Below are positions 16,731 to 26,469 of a stretch of DNA of 64,000 bases, piece by piece. Origin of the DNA: Streptomyces sp. TLI_105 (GTDB taxonomy: Bacteria > Actinomycetota > Actinomycetes > Streptomycetales > Streptomycetaceae); the NCBI RefSeq assembly GCF_900105415.1, contig NZ_FNSM01000001.1, forward strand, positions 186,001 through 250,000, given 5' to 3'. The notes below the pieces were generated by a model, which saw only the letters and a list, made by a program, of their open reading frames with translations, was not told the origin of the DNA and did no database searches. The translations under genes and the position numbers were made by a program. Each line of letters opens with the position of its first letter. The stretch's first letter is position 1.

Positions 16731-18118
16731 CTCGCCGCACCGTCCTCACCGCCATGGCCGCGGCACCGGTCCTCGCCTCCGCCGGAGCCCCACGGGCGAC
16801 CGGCCACGAGACCCCCCTCGCGGCGGCCCTCGCCGCCGAAAGCCGGCCGACGAGCAGCATCAGCCTGAACGCACAGCACAGGTTCGACCTGCGGGCCGAG
16901 CCCGTCGGTCTGTTCGGCGGGGAGATCCGGCTCAAGCAGGGCAGGGTGCACCAACAGGTGGCCTTCGATCCGGTGACCGGCCTTGCCTACGTGACGCAAC
17001 TCATCAGTGACGGCCGCCGCCTGGCCGACGAGCCCGCCGCCGTATCCGGCATCGACCGCGAGCGTCGGGGCGATCTGTGTATCAACGAGGTCACTCCCGA
17101 GGGCACCGTCCGCGCCGTCATGTACCTCAGGGGCGTCGGCCACGGCGGCGGACTCGGCGTCGAGCACGTCGACGGCCGTCCCTGGCTCTGGTTGGAGACC
17201 GACGCGGATCCCGTCGAGAGCGGCTTCGCCTACGGCAAGCGTGTCGGCCGTATCGCGTTCACCGCCGACGCCATCGTCGATGCGGGAAGCGGCCAGATCG
17301 AGGTTTTCGACCCCGTCCCGGGATCCTCTCGTGTCACCCCTTCCCTGGATGTCGATCACGGCCGGATAGGGCTACGTCACGGACCGCCCGGCGCCGAGGA
17401 ATACCGCGTCTACGAACTTGACGCCTTCAAGCACCGCGACTTCACCTCGCTGTACAGCTTCCCGTCCTGTTACCGCACCCAGGCCTGGTGTCTGTACGGG
17501 GATCTCGTCTACCAGAACGAGGGCAGCGCCTACAGCGCCACGAACCCACGCCCGGGCAACTCCTGGTGGAACGTCTACGACATCACCACCGGCGAGATGA
17601 TCGAGCGGACCTTCAACGCCACCGCCCTCGACCTTTCCCACCGCGAGACCGAAGCCATCACCGTGCGCCCGACGCTCAACGGGCCGCAGCTCGTCTTCGG
17701 CTTCGCCACACAAGAACCAGGACCTCGCCAGATGGCCCTCTACGGCATCACCAGCACCACCGACGGCACCGGCGACCACGTCCCGTGGACCGCCCTGGAC
17801 TACAACACCGCCCTCTACACCCCCAACTCCGACAACTACATCCCCCAGTACCGCCAGCTCGGCAACCGCATAGACATCCACCTTCGGCTGGCCCGCACCG
17901 ACGGCACCCCGTGGACCAACGGCGAGACGATCCTCGTCCTGCCGCCGCACATCCGTCCGAACCGAACGCAGGGCATGGTCGGCCAGACCACCGGAACCGG
18001 GGTTTCCGGTTCCCTCACCGTCCGCTGGGAAGTCCTCACCGACGGATCGCTGCGCGTCTTCGACCAGCGCACGTTCAACGGCTGGATCGGGCTCGACGCC
18101 GGCTACTTCACCAGCTGA
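16721..18118 (+). CDS. Tat-exported beta-propeller-like protein (P68 RBP/TagC-like)
   Basis: An exported protein of 465 residues. The twin-arginine signal LTRRTVLTAMAAAPVLASAG (about 3-22) is followed by repeated blade-like segments (RLKQGRVHQQVAFDPVTGLA, YVTQLISDGR, GRPWLWLETDADPV, TEAITVRPTLNGPQLVFGFA). The layout matches Gram-positive proteins annotated as P68 receptor-binding-protein or TagC-like propellers, which are linked to teichoic-acid or surface-polymer binding. No catalytic residues can be assigned. The ATG at 16721 has only a distant GAAGG. Confidence 0.65.
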   Translation: MSLTRRTVLTAMAAAPVLASAGAPRATGHETPLAAALAAESRPTSSISLNAQHRFDLRAEPVGLFGGEIRLKQGRVHQQVAFDPVTGLAYVTQLISDGRRLADEPAAVSGIDRERRGDLCINEVTPEGTVRAVMYLRGVGHGGGLGVEHVDGRPWLWLETDADPVESGFAYGKRVGRIAFTADAIVDAGSGQIEVFDPVPGSSRVTPSLDVDHGRIGLRHGPPGAEEYRVYELDAFKHRDFTSLYSFPSCYRTQAWCLYGDLVYQNEGSAYSATNPRPGNSWWNVYDITTGEMIERTFNATALDLSHRETEAITVRPTLNGPQLVFGFATQEPGPRQMALYGITSTTDGTGDHVPWTALDYNTALYTPNSDNYIPQYRQLGNRIDIHLRLARTDGTPWTNGETILVLPPHIRPNRTQGMVGQTTGTGVSGSLTVRWEVLTDGSLRVFDQRTFNGWIGLDAGYFTS

Positions 18119-18710
18119 ACCCGTGCTGGTGCCGCGCGCGCATCGCACGTGAGCGGTCATCCGGCAACAACTCACCCGCTCCGGACGAGAAGCCGAACCT
18201 CGGTTGCGCCCGTCGGCGCTTCTCCGGCCTGAACAGCTCCAGCACACGCCGCGGTCCGCGAGCCGCAGTCGGTGTACGCGGGCGAGAACAGCGTTGACAG
18301 GTCCTCCTGGTCTCCCTCGGGTCGACTCGCACCCGAGTCGCCAGGAGGGCCTGCCCTCATGCGCGGACCGCCGGTACCGTGCCGCCGCGCCCCACGGCCG
18401 ACCAGCGCCGACCCGGTCGACAGCGGCAGCCGGATCGAGTCCGCCGCCTTCCCGGCCGGTTCTCGAACCCCGGAGGCGAGCGGGCCCCCGGCGACTCCAG
18501 GGGGTATGGCCGCCACCGCTCCCGCCAAGGACACGCCGGGCCGAAAGCTCCCCGGCCCCCTTGGCCACCAGCACACCGAGCGGGCGGCGGAGCGGGTGCG
18601 TCTGATGTCCATGGCGACCCGGCGGGAGCGAGGACGAGGAGGGGTCAGCCGAGGATCTCGGTGATGCCCTCGTGGTAGGAGGTGAACAGTGTCGTCAGAT
18701 CAGGCAGGTT
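18119..18710. other. intergenic region
   Basis: No gene is supported. It contains an imperfect hairpin at 18303-18348, plus fragments of MFS-type sequence entering from the right. Confidence 0.4.
18303..18348. terminator. imperfect hairpin, possible terminator
   Basis: CCTCCTGG pairs with CCAGGAGG, and internally CTCGGGT pairs with ACCCGAG. No T-run. It lies 185 bp past the propeller-like gene. Confidence 0.4.
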
Positions 18711-19007
18711 TCACCGCCGCGGCTTCAGGGCCTTCGGCCTCGATCTCCACGCCACGCGTCTCCTTCAGACGCAGCAGACACAGGGTGCTGATGACGCCGA
18801 GCGCCGACAGGTACCAGGCGACTCCCCTACCGCCGTAGCGCTCGGCCAGAGGCGGAGCGAGCAGGAGCGGCACACCACCGCCGAGGATTCCGCCGAGGTT
18901 GTACCCATGCCCGCGCCGGTGTAGCGGTAGCAGGTCTTGAAGAGTTCGGGCAGGTAGGCGGCGGCCGGACCGTAGGGGGTGCCCAGTGCGACCATCAGAA
19001 CGCTCAC
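18711..19007 (-). pseudogene. MFS transporter (metabolite:H+ symporter type) C-terminal fragment
   Basis: The frame opens [20 protein letters not shown], then ELFKTCYRYTGAGMG. A one-base deletion at 18903-18906 shifts to YNLGGILGGGVPLLLAPPLA and LSALGVISTLCLLRLKETRG to the stop. These are the last two or three helices of an MHS-type symporter. The first nine or so helices are missing. Confidence 0.75.
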
Positions 19008-19122
19008 GCCCGGAAACGTCGAGGTTGCAAGGCGTGCCGCCTACAGAACGCCGGCTTCCAGGACGTGCTTGATCAACCTGGGGTCTCTGTCCGGCTCCGG
19101 ACCATCATGCGACGGTCCAGGT

Positions 19123-19139
19123 CGTATCGTTTGGATACG
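19123..19139. promoter_or_regulatory. dyad upstream of catalase
   Basis: CGTATC-GTTTG-GATACG, an inverted repeat 80 bp before the catalase ATG. It is a candidate operator for a peroxide-responsive regulator. No regulator gene adjoins. Confidence 0.4.
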
Positions 19140-19218
19140 GAGCGTGATTTCTTCGGTAGCGGCTTTGGTCGAACCGTCAGAGGGTAGGCGGGCGTGCGCG
19201 ACGACGAAAGGTAGAACG

Positions 19219-20679
19219 ATGACCGAAAGCCGACCCGCGACGACGACCGATTCCGGCGCCCCGGTGGAGAGTGACGAGCACTCGCTCACCGTGGGGGCGG
19301 GCGGGCCGATCCTGCTCCAGGACGCCTACCTGATCGAGCAGATGGCGCAGTTCAACCGGGAGCGGATCCCGGAGCGCCAGCCGCACGCCAAGGGCAGCGG
19401 CGCGTTCGGCCACTTCGAGGTCACCCACGACGTCAGCCGGTACACCAAGGCCGCGCTGTTCCAGCCGGGGGCCCGTACAGATCTGGTCGCCCGCTTCTCC
19501 ACCGTGGCCGGCGAGCGCGGCAGCCCGGACACCTGGCGGGACCCGCGCGGCTTCGCGGTGAAGTTCTACACCCCCGAGGGCAACTACGACATGGTCGGCA
19601 ACAACACGCCGGTCTTCTTCGTGAAGGACCCGATGAAGTTCCAGCACTTCATCCGGTCCCAGAAGCGCCGGGCGGACAGCAATCTGCGCGACCACGACAT
19701 GCAGTGGGACTTCTGGACGCTGTCCCCGGAGTCCGCGCACCAGGTCACCTGGCTGATGGGCGACCGGGGCATCCCCCGGACCTGGCGCCACATGAACGGC
19801 TACACCTCGCACACGTACATGTGGATCAACGCGGCCGGTGAGCGCTTCTGGGTGAAGTACCACTTCAAGACCGACCAGGGCATCGAGTTCTTCACGCAGG
19901 ACGAGGCGGACCGGATGGCGGGAGCCGACTCGGACTTCCACATGCGGGACCTGTTCGAGCACATCCGCGACGGGGACTTCCCGTCCTGGACGCTGCATGT
20001 GCAGGTGATGCCGTACGAGGAAGCGGCAACGTACCGGTTCAACCCGTTCGACCTCACCAAGGTATGGCCGCACGGCGACTACCCGCTCATCCCCGTCGGC
20101 CGGATGACGCTGGACCGCAACCCGACCGACAACCACGCCGAGATCGAGCAGGCCGCCTTCCAGCCGAACAACTTCGTCCCCGGCATCGGGCCCAGCCCCG
20201 ACCGGATGCTGCTGGGCCGGCTCTTCTCGTACGCGGACGCCCACCGGGCCCGTCTCGGCACCAACTACCAGCAGCTTCCGGTGAACGCGCCCGTCGTCGA
20301 CGTCCACACGTACTCGAAGGACGGGGCGATGGCCTACCGGAAGACGTCCGATCCGGTCTACGCCCCGAACTCCAAGGGCGGACCGGCGGCCGACACCGAG
20401 CGCTACGGAACCCCACCGGGCTGGGCGGCCGACGGGGAGATCACCCGGGCGGCCTACGTCTCGCACCCGGAGGACGACGACTGGGGACAGCCCGGCACCC
20501 TGGTGCGCGAGGTCCTGGACGACGCGGCCCGCGACCGGCTCGTGGACAACGTGGTCGGCCACCTCCTCGACGGCGTGAGCGAACCGGTCCTGGAGCGCGC
20601 CTTCACGTACTGGACGAACATCGACGCGACCGTCGGCAAACGCATCGCCGAGGGTGTCCGCGCCCGCCAGCGTGCCTGA
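19219..20679 (+). CDS. katA: monofunctional heme catalase
   Basis: Converts H2O2 to water and oxygen in the cytoplasm. 486 residues, the small-subunit (clade 3) size. Active-site His56 lies in RQPHAKG and Asn129 in [22 protein letters not shown] near residue 335 carries the heme-ligand Tyr. The catalase core [20 protein letters not shown] is intact. I chose the ATG at 19219 (MTESRP), with AAAGGT upstream, over longer in-frame extensions. It stands alone between a transporter relic and a convergent TetR gene. Confidence 0.95.
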   Translation: MTESRPATTTDSGAPVESDEHSLTVGAGGPILLQDAYLIEQMAQFNRERIPERQPHAKGSGAFGHFEVTHDVSRYTKAALFQPGARTDLVARFSTVAGERGSPDTWRDPRGFAVKFYTPEGNYDMVGNNTPVFFVKDPMKFQHFIRSQKRRADSNLRDHDMQWDFWTLSPESAHQVTWLMGDRGIPRTWRHMNGYTSHTYMWINAAGERFWVKYHFKTDQGIEFFTQDEADRMAGADSDFHMRDLFEHIRDGDFPSWTLHVQVMPYEEAATYRFNPFDLTKVWPHGDYPLIPVGRMTLDRNPTDNHAEIEQAAFQPNNFVPGIGPSPDRMLLGRLFSYADAHRARLGTNYQQLPVNAPVVDVHTYSKDGAMAYRKTSDPVYAPNSKGGPAADTERYGTPPGWAADGEITRAAYVSHPEDDDWGQPGTLVREVLDDAARDRLVDNVVGHLLDGVSEPVLERAFTYWTNIDATVGKRIAEGVRARQRA

Positions 20680-20760
20680 AGTCCCAGGAAAGGCAGCTGG
20701 TTCGACGACGCCGGTCGGCGGTCTTCGGCCGCCGGCTGCGAAGTGCTCCGCGGGCGGAGA

Positions 20761-21396
20761 TCAGTTTCGGGGCGAAGCGGTCGGTCCCGCCTGACTCGTC
20801 ATGGGTGGAGAAGCGGAGTGCTGCGGGTTCTCGGTTGCTCGAAGCACACTCAGGACCGCTTGGCGGATGGGAAGCAACAGCACGGCGGGGTCCGGCTGCT
20901 GGACGGCCAGGCTGATGTCTGTGCAGAAGATACGTGTGGCCAGGTCGCGGGTCACGTCTTCGTTGTGCAGCGGCCCGACCCTGGGCAGACTCCGAGAGAT
21001 GGCCCTGAGGAACGTGTGCGGCTCGGTGGGTTCTGTTGCTGCGAGCAAGGCAGGAAGGGCCGGATGTTCTTGTGCCAGGAGCATCACCGCGTTGAGGAGC
21101 CGGTCGACCGTGATCTCGGGCGTCGGCGGGATGGAGCGAGACCCAGTGCACGGCACTTGTTGTGTCGTGCACTGGAGTTGAGTCACGAGGCGTCGGGACA
21201 GTTCCTCCAGGAGGGTGTTCCTCCCTGAAAAGTACTGGTACAGGCTTCCCGGGGAGATGCCGGCGCGACGCGCGATGGCGTTCATGCTGACAGCCTGCAC
21301 ACCCACGTCGGCGATGAGTCCCTCTGCCGCACCCACGATCTGGGCGACCCGGCGTTCGCCTCTCAGCTGACGCTTGCGGGGGGTGAGCCGGCGCAC
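20761..21396 (-). CDS. TetR/AcrR family regulator
   Basis: 211 residues. The helix-turn-helix is at about 20-65 (AQIVGAAEGLIADVGVQAVS, MNAIARRAGISPGSLYQYFS). The C-terminal ligand domain is divergent and has a Cys/Thr-rich stretch (QCTTQQVPCTG). GTG start at 21396. It lies 400 bp downstream of, and in the same direction as, the quinone oxidoreductase, so it might be co-transcribed, but the gap is long. Ligand unknown. Confidence 0.85.
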   Translation of the reverse strand: MRRLTPRKRQLRGERRVAQIVGAAEGLIADVGVQAVSMNAIARRAGISPGSLYQYFSGRNTLLEELSRRLVTQLQCTTQQVPCTGSRSIPPTPEITVDRLLNAVMLLAQEHPALPALLAATEPTEPHTFLRAISRSLPRVGPLHNEDVTRDLATRIFCTDISLAVQQPDPAVLLLPIRQAVLSVLRATENPQHSASPPMTSQAGPTASPRN

Positions 21397-21794
21397 CGTC
21401 TACCGGACTGCTGGGGAGGGCCACCGGCGTCTCTGTCTCTGTCGATGCCACGCGGTCCGCATCTCTGGAACTCGCTTCCGGACCTCGTGCTTCGAAACGG
21501 TCCAGAACCTTCCGGGGACCGGGCAGCCGTCGGGTGCGTTGAGTACGAGAGCCGGCATGTGGGTGTGAGGTGTCGCCGACTCCTCATCCCGGAAACCTGG
21601 CAGATGCACCGCTTTCATGGCCTACGCGGGTGCTGCCGGGTGTGCACCGCTCCACGTCCGCCGCTCGGCGGGCTGCCGGGAAGGCCGGCGAAGGGCTTGC
21701 CTCCCCGTGAGCCTGCGTCTTCGGGCACTGACGTCATCGCCGGGGCGAAGGACCGTGCGCGAGGATTACGGCGAAGGCGTTCAGCCGCCTGCCG
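21397..21794. other. intergenic stretch without a supported gene
   Basis: Nearly 400 bp between the TetR and quinone oxidoreductase genes. No frame has convincing protein character, and no repeat or hairpin stands out. Confidence 0.4.
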
Positions 21795-22763
21795 TCATGC
21801 GCTCTCGTCGTTCACGAGCAGGATCTTGCCGAGGTGGCCGCCGGCTTCCATGAGGCGGTGGCCTTCGGCGGCGTCGGCCATGGGCACGGTCTGGTCGATG
21901 ACCAGTTTCACGGTGCCGTTCTCGATCATGGGCCAGACGTTCTTCTGGACCTCGGCCACGATCTCGGCCTTGTGCTCCTTGGAGCGGGTCCGCAGGGTGG
22001 TGCCGTGCACGGAGGCCCGCTTGAACACGATCTCGGCGAGGTCGAGCCGGCCCTCGAGGCCCTTCTGGAGACCGATGACGACCAGCCGGCCGTCGGCTGC
22101 CAGGGAGCGGACGTTGCGCTCCAGGTAGTCACCGCCGACGACATCGAGGATCACGTCGTAGGGACCGTGCTCGGTGAAGTCCTCGGTGCGGTAGTCGATC
22201 GCCACATCGGCGCCCAGTTCCCGGGCCTGGGCGGCCTTCTCCGCTCCGCCGACCGTCGTGACGACACGGGCGCCCAGGGCCTTGGCGATCTGGATCGCCA
22301 TCGTGCCGACGCCGCCGGCGCCGCCGTGGACGAGGAGCGTCTCGCCGGCCTTCAGGCCCGCGGTCATGACGATGTTGGACCAGACCGTGGCAGTGACCTC
22401 AGGGAGGCCCGCCGCTTCCGTCAGTCCGATTCCCTTGGGGATCGTGAGGAGCTGTCCGGCGGGAACGGCGACCTTCTGCGCGTAGCCGCCTCCGGTCAGC
22501 AGGGCGCAGACCTCGTCGCCCACCTGCCGGCCGGTGACTCCCTCGCCGACGGCGCTGATGCGACCGGAGACCTCCAGCCCCGGATACGGCGACCAGCCGG
22601 GCTGCAGCGGGTAGAGCCCCCAGCGCTGCATGACGTCCGCCCGGTTCAGAGCGCTGGCCACCACATCGACGACCACCTCACCGGCGGCGGGCGTCGGGTC
22701 TTCGACCTCGACCCACTGCAGAACCTCAGGACCACCATGCTCCGTGATCGATACAGCCTTCAC
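21795..22763 (-). CDS. NAD(P)H:quinone oxidoreductase (zinc-free MDR family)
   Basis: 322 residues. A GroES-like N-terminal domain (NRADVMQRWGLYPLQPGWSP, PGLEVSGRIS) is followed by a Rossmann domain with HGGAGGVGTMAIQIAKALGA (about 146-165). DYLERNVRSLAADGRLVVIG and the C-terminal GKILLVNDE are typical of QOR/PIG3 proteins. The zinc-ligand Cys residues of alcohol dehydrogenases are absent. GTG at 22763 with CGGAG six bases upstream. Likely reduces quinones or alpha,beta-unsaturated ketones with NADPH. An ATGT-N11-ACAT dyad lies 163 bp upstream. Confidence 0.88.
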   Translation of the reverse strand: MKAVSITEHGGPEVLQWVEVEDPTPAAGEVVVDVVASALNRADVMQRWGLYPLQPGWSPYPGLEVSGRISAVGEGVTGRQVGDEVCALLTGGGYAQKVAVPAGQLLTIPKGIGLTEAAGLPEVTATVWSNIVMTAGLKAGETLLVHGGAGGVGTMAIQIAKALGARVVTTVGGAEKAAQARELGADVAIDYRTEDFTEHGPYDVILDVVGGDYLERNVRSLAADGRLVVIGLQKGLEGRLDLAEIVFKRASVHGTTLRTRSKEHKAEIVAEVQKNVWPMIENGTVKLVIDQTVPMADAAEGHRLMEAGGHLGKILLVNDESA

Positions 22764-23267
22764 GACAACTCCGTTCCCACAACTGAGATGAAGGACTCTT
22801 AGGGGGTGTTGGGGACAGGGCGTCCGCGGCGTTCCCACTAGTCGGCCGATGCCGAGCGCACCGCGAGCACGATATCGAGAATGGATGACAATGCTCGCTT
22901 ATGTCCGCATGCACCCGAGAGCCAAATGTTTACATCGCATACATTACGCCCCTGGAGTACGCAGTGTCAACATTCGGGGTTCGCCGCGCTGCCCCCCCCT
23001 GAGCCACAGGGCGGGGGCTCCCGTACTCCGAGTTGCACAGTCGTCCAACTCGCCAGGAGCAAGAGTGCGATCAGGGAACCGGAGCCGGCGTGCCGTGATC
23101 ACTGCAGGTACGAGCCCGCAGATCAGGGCAGTTTCCGCGAGACGATTCGCCGCCCCTACCAGGGGTGCGCAGCACCACAGGATTCAGAGCTCGCTCGCTC
23201 GGACCGCTCCGCGGCAGCGGTCCGCTACAGCCGGCTACTTGACCGAAGGAGGCCACTGAGGCGGCGC
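22764..23267. other. divergent intergenic region
   Basis: Holds the operator-like dyad at 22926-22946 between the quinone oxidoreductase and TetR genes. The remaining 300 bp before the TetR has no convincing gene. Confidence 0.45.
22926..22946. promoter_or_regulatory. regulon operator, site A (ATGT-N11-ACAT)
   Basis: ATGTTTACATCGCATACAT plus two bases. It matches the sites at 37221, 47338 and 52246 in the ATGT and ACAT half-sites, their spacing and a central CG. It lies in an AT-rich pocket between divergent quinone oxidoreductase and TetR genes. Confidence 0.6.
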
Positions 23268-23975
23268 ATGCCTTCGGAACAGCGGGGCGAGGAAACCATC
23301 TCCGCCGGGATCAGGATCGTCGCCGCGCGCGGTGTGGCGGCGGCGACCACACGAGCCATCGCGTCCGAGGCCGGGATGCCGCTGGGAGCGTCCCACTACG
23401 TCTTCACGTCGCACGACGAGCTGATGCGGGCGGTGATCGACAACGTCATGGAAAGGGAGCGCCTCGCCGCCGAGACGTCCTGGCTGGACAGCACCGCGGT
23501 CGAAGCGGCCATCCGCAGCGGACTCGACGCCTACATAGACCTTCTCGAAGCGGATCCGCAGCGTGAACTGGCGCTGCTCGAGCTCGCCGTCTTCGCGCGG
23601 CGACAGGACGAGCACGGGCGGATGCGGGACCAGTACCGGTCCTATGACGAGGCCGCATCCGTCCTGCTGCGCAGTGCCGCGGCTGCTGCCTCGTCCATGT
23701 GGACGGCCCCTCTGGAGGAGCTTGCGCGGCATCTGGTCGCCGTCGTCGACGGCATCACCACCACCTGGCCGGCAGACCACGCCACCGAGACAGCCCGCAA
23801 GACCGCGGCTTTCGCGGCCGCCGCATTCGCAGCCTCTGCCGCCCCGCGGCCGACCGCGGAGGAGGGCCGGTCCGATCTCGACTTCGACCGTACCCGTCGG
23901 CCCTCTTCCGATTCCCTGGACGGCCGACATTCCACAGCAGGCCGGAACCGGCAGCTTCACGCCCCTGCCGCCTGA
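23268..23975 (+). CDS. TetR family regulator
   Basis: 235 residues. The helix-turn-helix is at about 8-55 (ISAGIRIVAARGVAAATTRA, EAGMPLGASHYVFTSHDELM). A helical ligand domain follows (about 60-195), then a polar, probably disordered tail (SDLDFDRTRRPSSDSLDGRH). The ATG at 23268 is used although the AAGGAGG lies about 15 bases upstream, so initiation at an upstream CTG is possible. Divergent from the quinone oxidoreductase. Confidence 0.82.
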   Translation: MPSEQRGEETISAGIRIVAARGVAAATTRAIASEAGMPLGASHYVFTSHDELMRAVIDNVMERERLAAETSWLDSTAVEAAIRSGLDAYIDLLEADPQRELALLELAVFARRQDEHGRMRDQYRSYDEAASVLLRSAAAAASSMWTAPLEELARHLVAVVDGITTTWPADHATETARKTAAFAAAAFAASAAPRPTAEEGRSDLDFDRTRRPSSDSLDGRHSTAGRNRQLHAPAA

Positions 23976-23991
23976 ACGTGACCACGAAAAA

Positions 23992-24031
23992 ACACCCTGC
24001 CCCTCCTCGTCCCTCAGGAGGTGCAGGGTGT
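23992..24031 (-). terminator. Rho-independent terminator of the MmpL gene
   Basis: ACACCCTGC and AGGAGG-type stems pair around a short loop, and the minus strand continues with TTTTTT. It lies 56 bp past the MmpL stop. It may also end the converging TetR transcript. Confidence 0.85.
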
Positions 24032-24086
24032 GGCCCGAGGCCGTCGGGCCCCCACGGCAGCGGCGGCCTCGGAGATCGGGGGGCGT

Positions 24087-26315
24087 TCAGACCCTGGTGG
24101 CCGGCTTGCGGCGCGGGGTCTTCTTCTCGGTGTGCGGGTTCGCGGCAGGTACGGCCGGAGCCGAGGCCGGCAGACGCGCGCCTTCGATGTCGACGTCCGG
24201 GAGCAGTCGGTCGAGCCGGCGGGGCATCCTCCAGGCACGTCGTCCGAGCAGGGCCATGGCGGCGGGCACGAGCGTCATGCGGACGACGAAGGCGTCGATG
24301 AACACGCCGATGGCGAGCGCGAAGCCGATGGCCTTGACGATCGGGTCCTCGTTGAAGACGAAGCCGCCGAAGACCGCGACCATGATCAGTGCGGCGGCCA
24401 CGACGACGCGTGCGCTGCTGGAGACGCCCTGGGCTATCGCCTCGGCGGGGTCCTTGCTGTGTTCGTAGTGTTCGCGCATCCGGCTGACGAGGAACACTTC
24501 GTAGTCCATGGCGAGGCCGAAGAGCACACCGGTGAGGAGGACCGGCAGGAAGCTGGTGACCGGGCCGATGGCTGCCACGTCGAGCAGGCCGTTCAGATGG
24601 CCCTGCTGGAAGACCCAGACCGAGGCGCCCAGGCTCGCGCCGACCGAGAGCAGGAATCCGAGTGCTGCCTTGAGCGGTACCAGGATCGACCGGAAGGCGA
24701 TGGCCAGCAGGATCAGAGCGAGGATGACGATGATGCCGAGGAACAGGGGCAGAGCGTCGCCGAGCTTGCCGGCGACGTCGATGGCCATGGCGGTCTGTCC
24801 GGTGACGTAGAGGGCTCCGCCCGTGTCGGCGACCTCGGGTGCCCGGTCTCGCATGCGGTGGACCAGGTCGGTCGTGGCCTGGGCGTCGGGGCTCGACTTC
24901 GGCGCCACTCCCATGACCACGACGCCGCCGGAGGGGCTGGACACCGGGCGCGAGACGGCGGCCACGTTCTCGTCCGCGGCCAGCGCACCACGCAGCCGGG
25001 TCACGGTGGCCTGACGCTGGTTCTGCGGGATGTGCTCCGTGTCCACCACGGTGATGAGGGTGGCGTTGAAGCCGGGCCCGAAGCCCTCGGTGAGCAGGTC
25101 GTAGCTCTTGTGCTGGGTGCTGGCCTCGGGCTGTGAGGCGTAGCTGGGCAGTCCGAGGCGCAGGTCACGGGCGGGCAGGGCCAGCGCCAGCAGTCCTACG
25201 ATGCCGACGAGCAGGACGAGGGCCGGCTTGCGGGTGACCGTGCGGGCCCAGGCCAGGCCCCAGGCACCGGCGGGGCGGTCCTTGGACTTGCTCTTCCGCT
25301 GGGGGCGGCGCGGGCGCATCCGCTCGCCGAACACACCGAGTACCGCCGGAAGCAGGCTGATGGCGACCAGTACGGCGATCAGTACGGTCCCGGCACCGGC
25401 CAGGCCCATGATGGTGAGGAACGGGATGCCGGTGATGGCGAGGGCGGCCAGTGCGATGACGACGGTGGCTCCGGCGAAGACGACCGCGCTGCCGGCCGTG
25501 GCGGTGGCGCGTGCGATCGACTCCTCCCAGTCCGTCTCGGGGTCGGAGAGTTGCTCGCGGTGCCGGGAGATGACGAACAGCGCGTAGTCGATCCCGACCG
25601 CCAGGCCGATCATCAGCGCCAGCACGGTCGCGGTGCCCGTCATCTGCACGAAGCCGGAGACGAACAGGGTACCGAGCACACCGACGGCCACGCCCAGGAG
25701 CGCGGTCACCAGCGGCAGTCCGGCGGCGACGACGGAGCCGAGTGCGACAGCGAGAATCACGAAGGCGAGGACGACGCCGACCAGTTCGGCCGGGCCTCCC
25801 GCCTTGGACTCCGGCAGCATGGCCGAGCCGCCGAGCTCGACCTGCATTCCGGCGTCCCGGAGGGGCTGCATCACGGTGGACAGTTCGTCCTTGGCGGACT
25901 GCTCGACCTTGGACGCCTCCTCGGCGAAGCGGACATCGGAGTAGGCGATGGTCCGGTCGGCCGAGACCGCACCGACCGAGGTCGGCTGCGAGACGGTGAC
26001 GACGCCCGGCACCGACGCCGCCTTGTGGAGGGCGGCGTCGAGCGCCTGCCGCTGCGCCGGGTCGGTGACGGTCTTGCCCTCAGGGGCGGCGACGACGACT
26101 CGTACGACACCGCCGGCGGCCGGCGGGAACTTCTCCTTCAGGAGGTCCTGCGCCTGCTGGGCCTCCACGCCGGGGACCGTGAACTCCGTGGTCCTTTTTC
26201 CGTGCAGGGTCGCGCCCAGGCCGCCGACGACCGCGAGAAGGACGATCCAGGTGGCTATCACCCAGCGGCGGCGGCGAACCATCCAGCGCGCCCAGGCATA
26301 CAGGCGTGAGGCCAT
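24087..26315 (-). CDS. MmpL/RND-family membrane exporter
   Basis: 742 residues, about 12 transmembrane helices in two repeats. Each repeat has a large extracytoplasmic porter loop (about 35-180 and 395-520). The proton-relay signatures GLAVGIDYALFVISRHRE and GLAMDYEVFLVSRMRE are intact. The C-terminus is basic and cytoplasmic. Such proteins export lipids, siderophores or drugs with proton motive force. It is divergent from a TetR at 26470, with an 18-bp palindrome between them, and is followed by a strong terminator. Substrate unknown. Confidence 0.92.
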   Translation of the reverse strand: MASRLYAWARWMVRRRRWVIATWIVLLAVVGGLGATLHGKRTTEFTVPGVEAQQAQDLLKEKFPPAAGGVVRVVVAAPEGKTVTDPAQRQALDAALHKAASVPGVVTVSQPTSVGAVSADRTIAYSDVRFAEEASKVEQSAKDELSTVMQPLRDAGMQVELGGSAMLPESKAGGPAELVGVVLAFVILAVALGSVVAAGLPLVTALLGVAVGVLGTLFVSGFVQMTGTATVLALMIGLAVGIDYALFVISRHREQLSDPETDWEESIARATATAGSAVVFAGATVVIALAALAITGIPFLTIMGLAGAGTVLIAVLVAISLLPAVLGVFGERMRPRRPQRKSKSKDRPAGAWGLAWARTVTRKPALVLLVGIVGLLALALPARDLRLGLPSYASQPEASTQHKSYDLLTEGFGPGFNATLITVVDTEHIPQNQRQATVTRLRGALAADENVAAVSRPVSSPSGGVVVMGVAPKSSPDAQATTDLVHRMRDRAPEVADTGGALYVTGQTAMAIDVAGKLGDALPLFLGIIVILALILLAIAFRSILVPLKAALGFLLSVGASLGASVWVFQQGHLNGLLDVAAIGPVTSFLPVLLTGVLFGLAMDYEVFLVSRMREHYEHSKDPAEAIAQGVSSSARVVVAAALIMVAVFGGFVFNEDPIVKAIGFALAIGVFIDAFVVRMTLVPAAMALLGRRAWRMPRRLDRLLPDVDIEGARLPASAPAVPAANPHTEKKTPRRKPATRV

Positions 26316-26425
26316 CGATGCATTCCTAACCGGTCGAGACCCTGATCAAGGGAGCCAAGGAGGTGTGTGCGTGGCGGAGGGGTCAGAGCGGGTCGCCTCC
26401 ACCGCGCACTACACAGTAACGCATT

Positions 26426-26463
26426 TTTACAGTCGACTGTAAATTAGCTACCGATGGTAAGAT
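26426..26463 (+). promoter_or_regulatory. palindromic operator and -10 box between MmpL and TetR genes
   Basis: TTTACAGTCGACTGTAAA (26426-26443) is a perfect 18-bp palindrome. TAAGAT at 26458-26463 is a TANNNT box that ends six bases before the tetR ATG with no ribosome site, so the tetR message is probably leaderless. The palindrome overlaps the -35 position. Confidence 0.75.
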
Positions 26464-26469
26464 TCCTGC

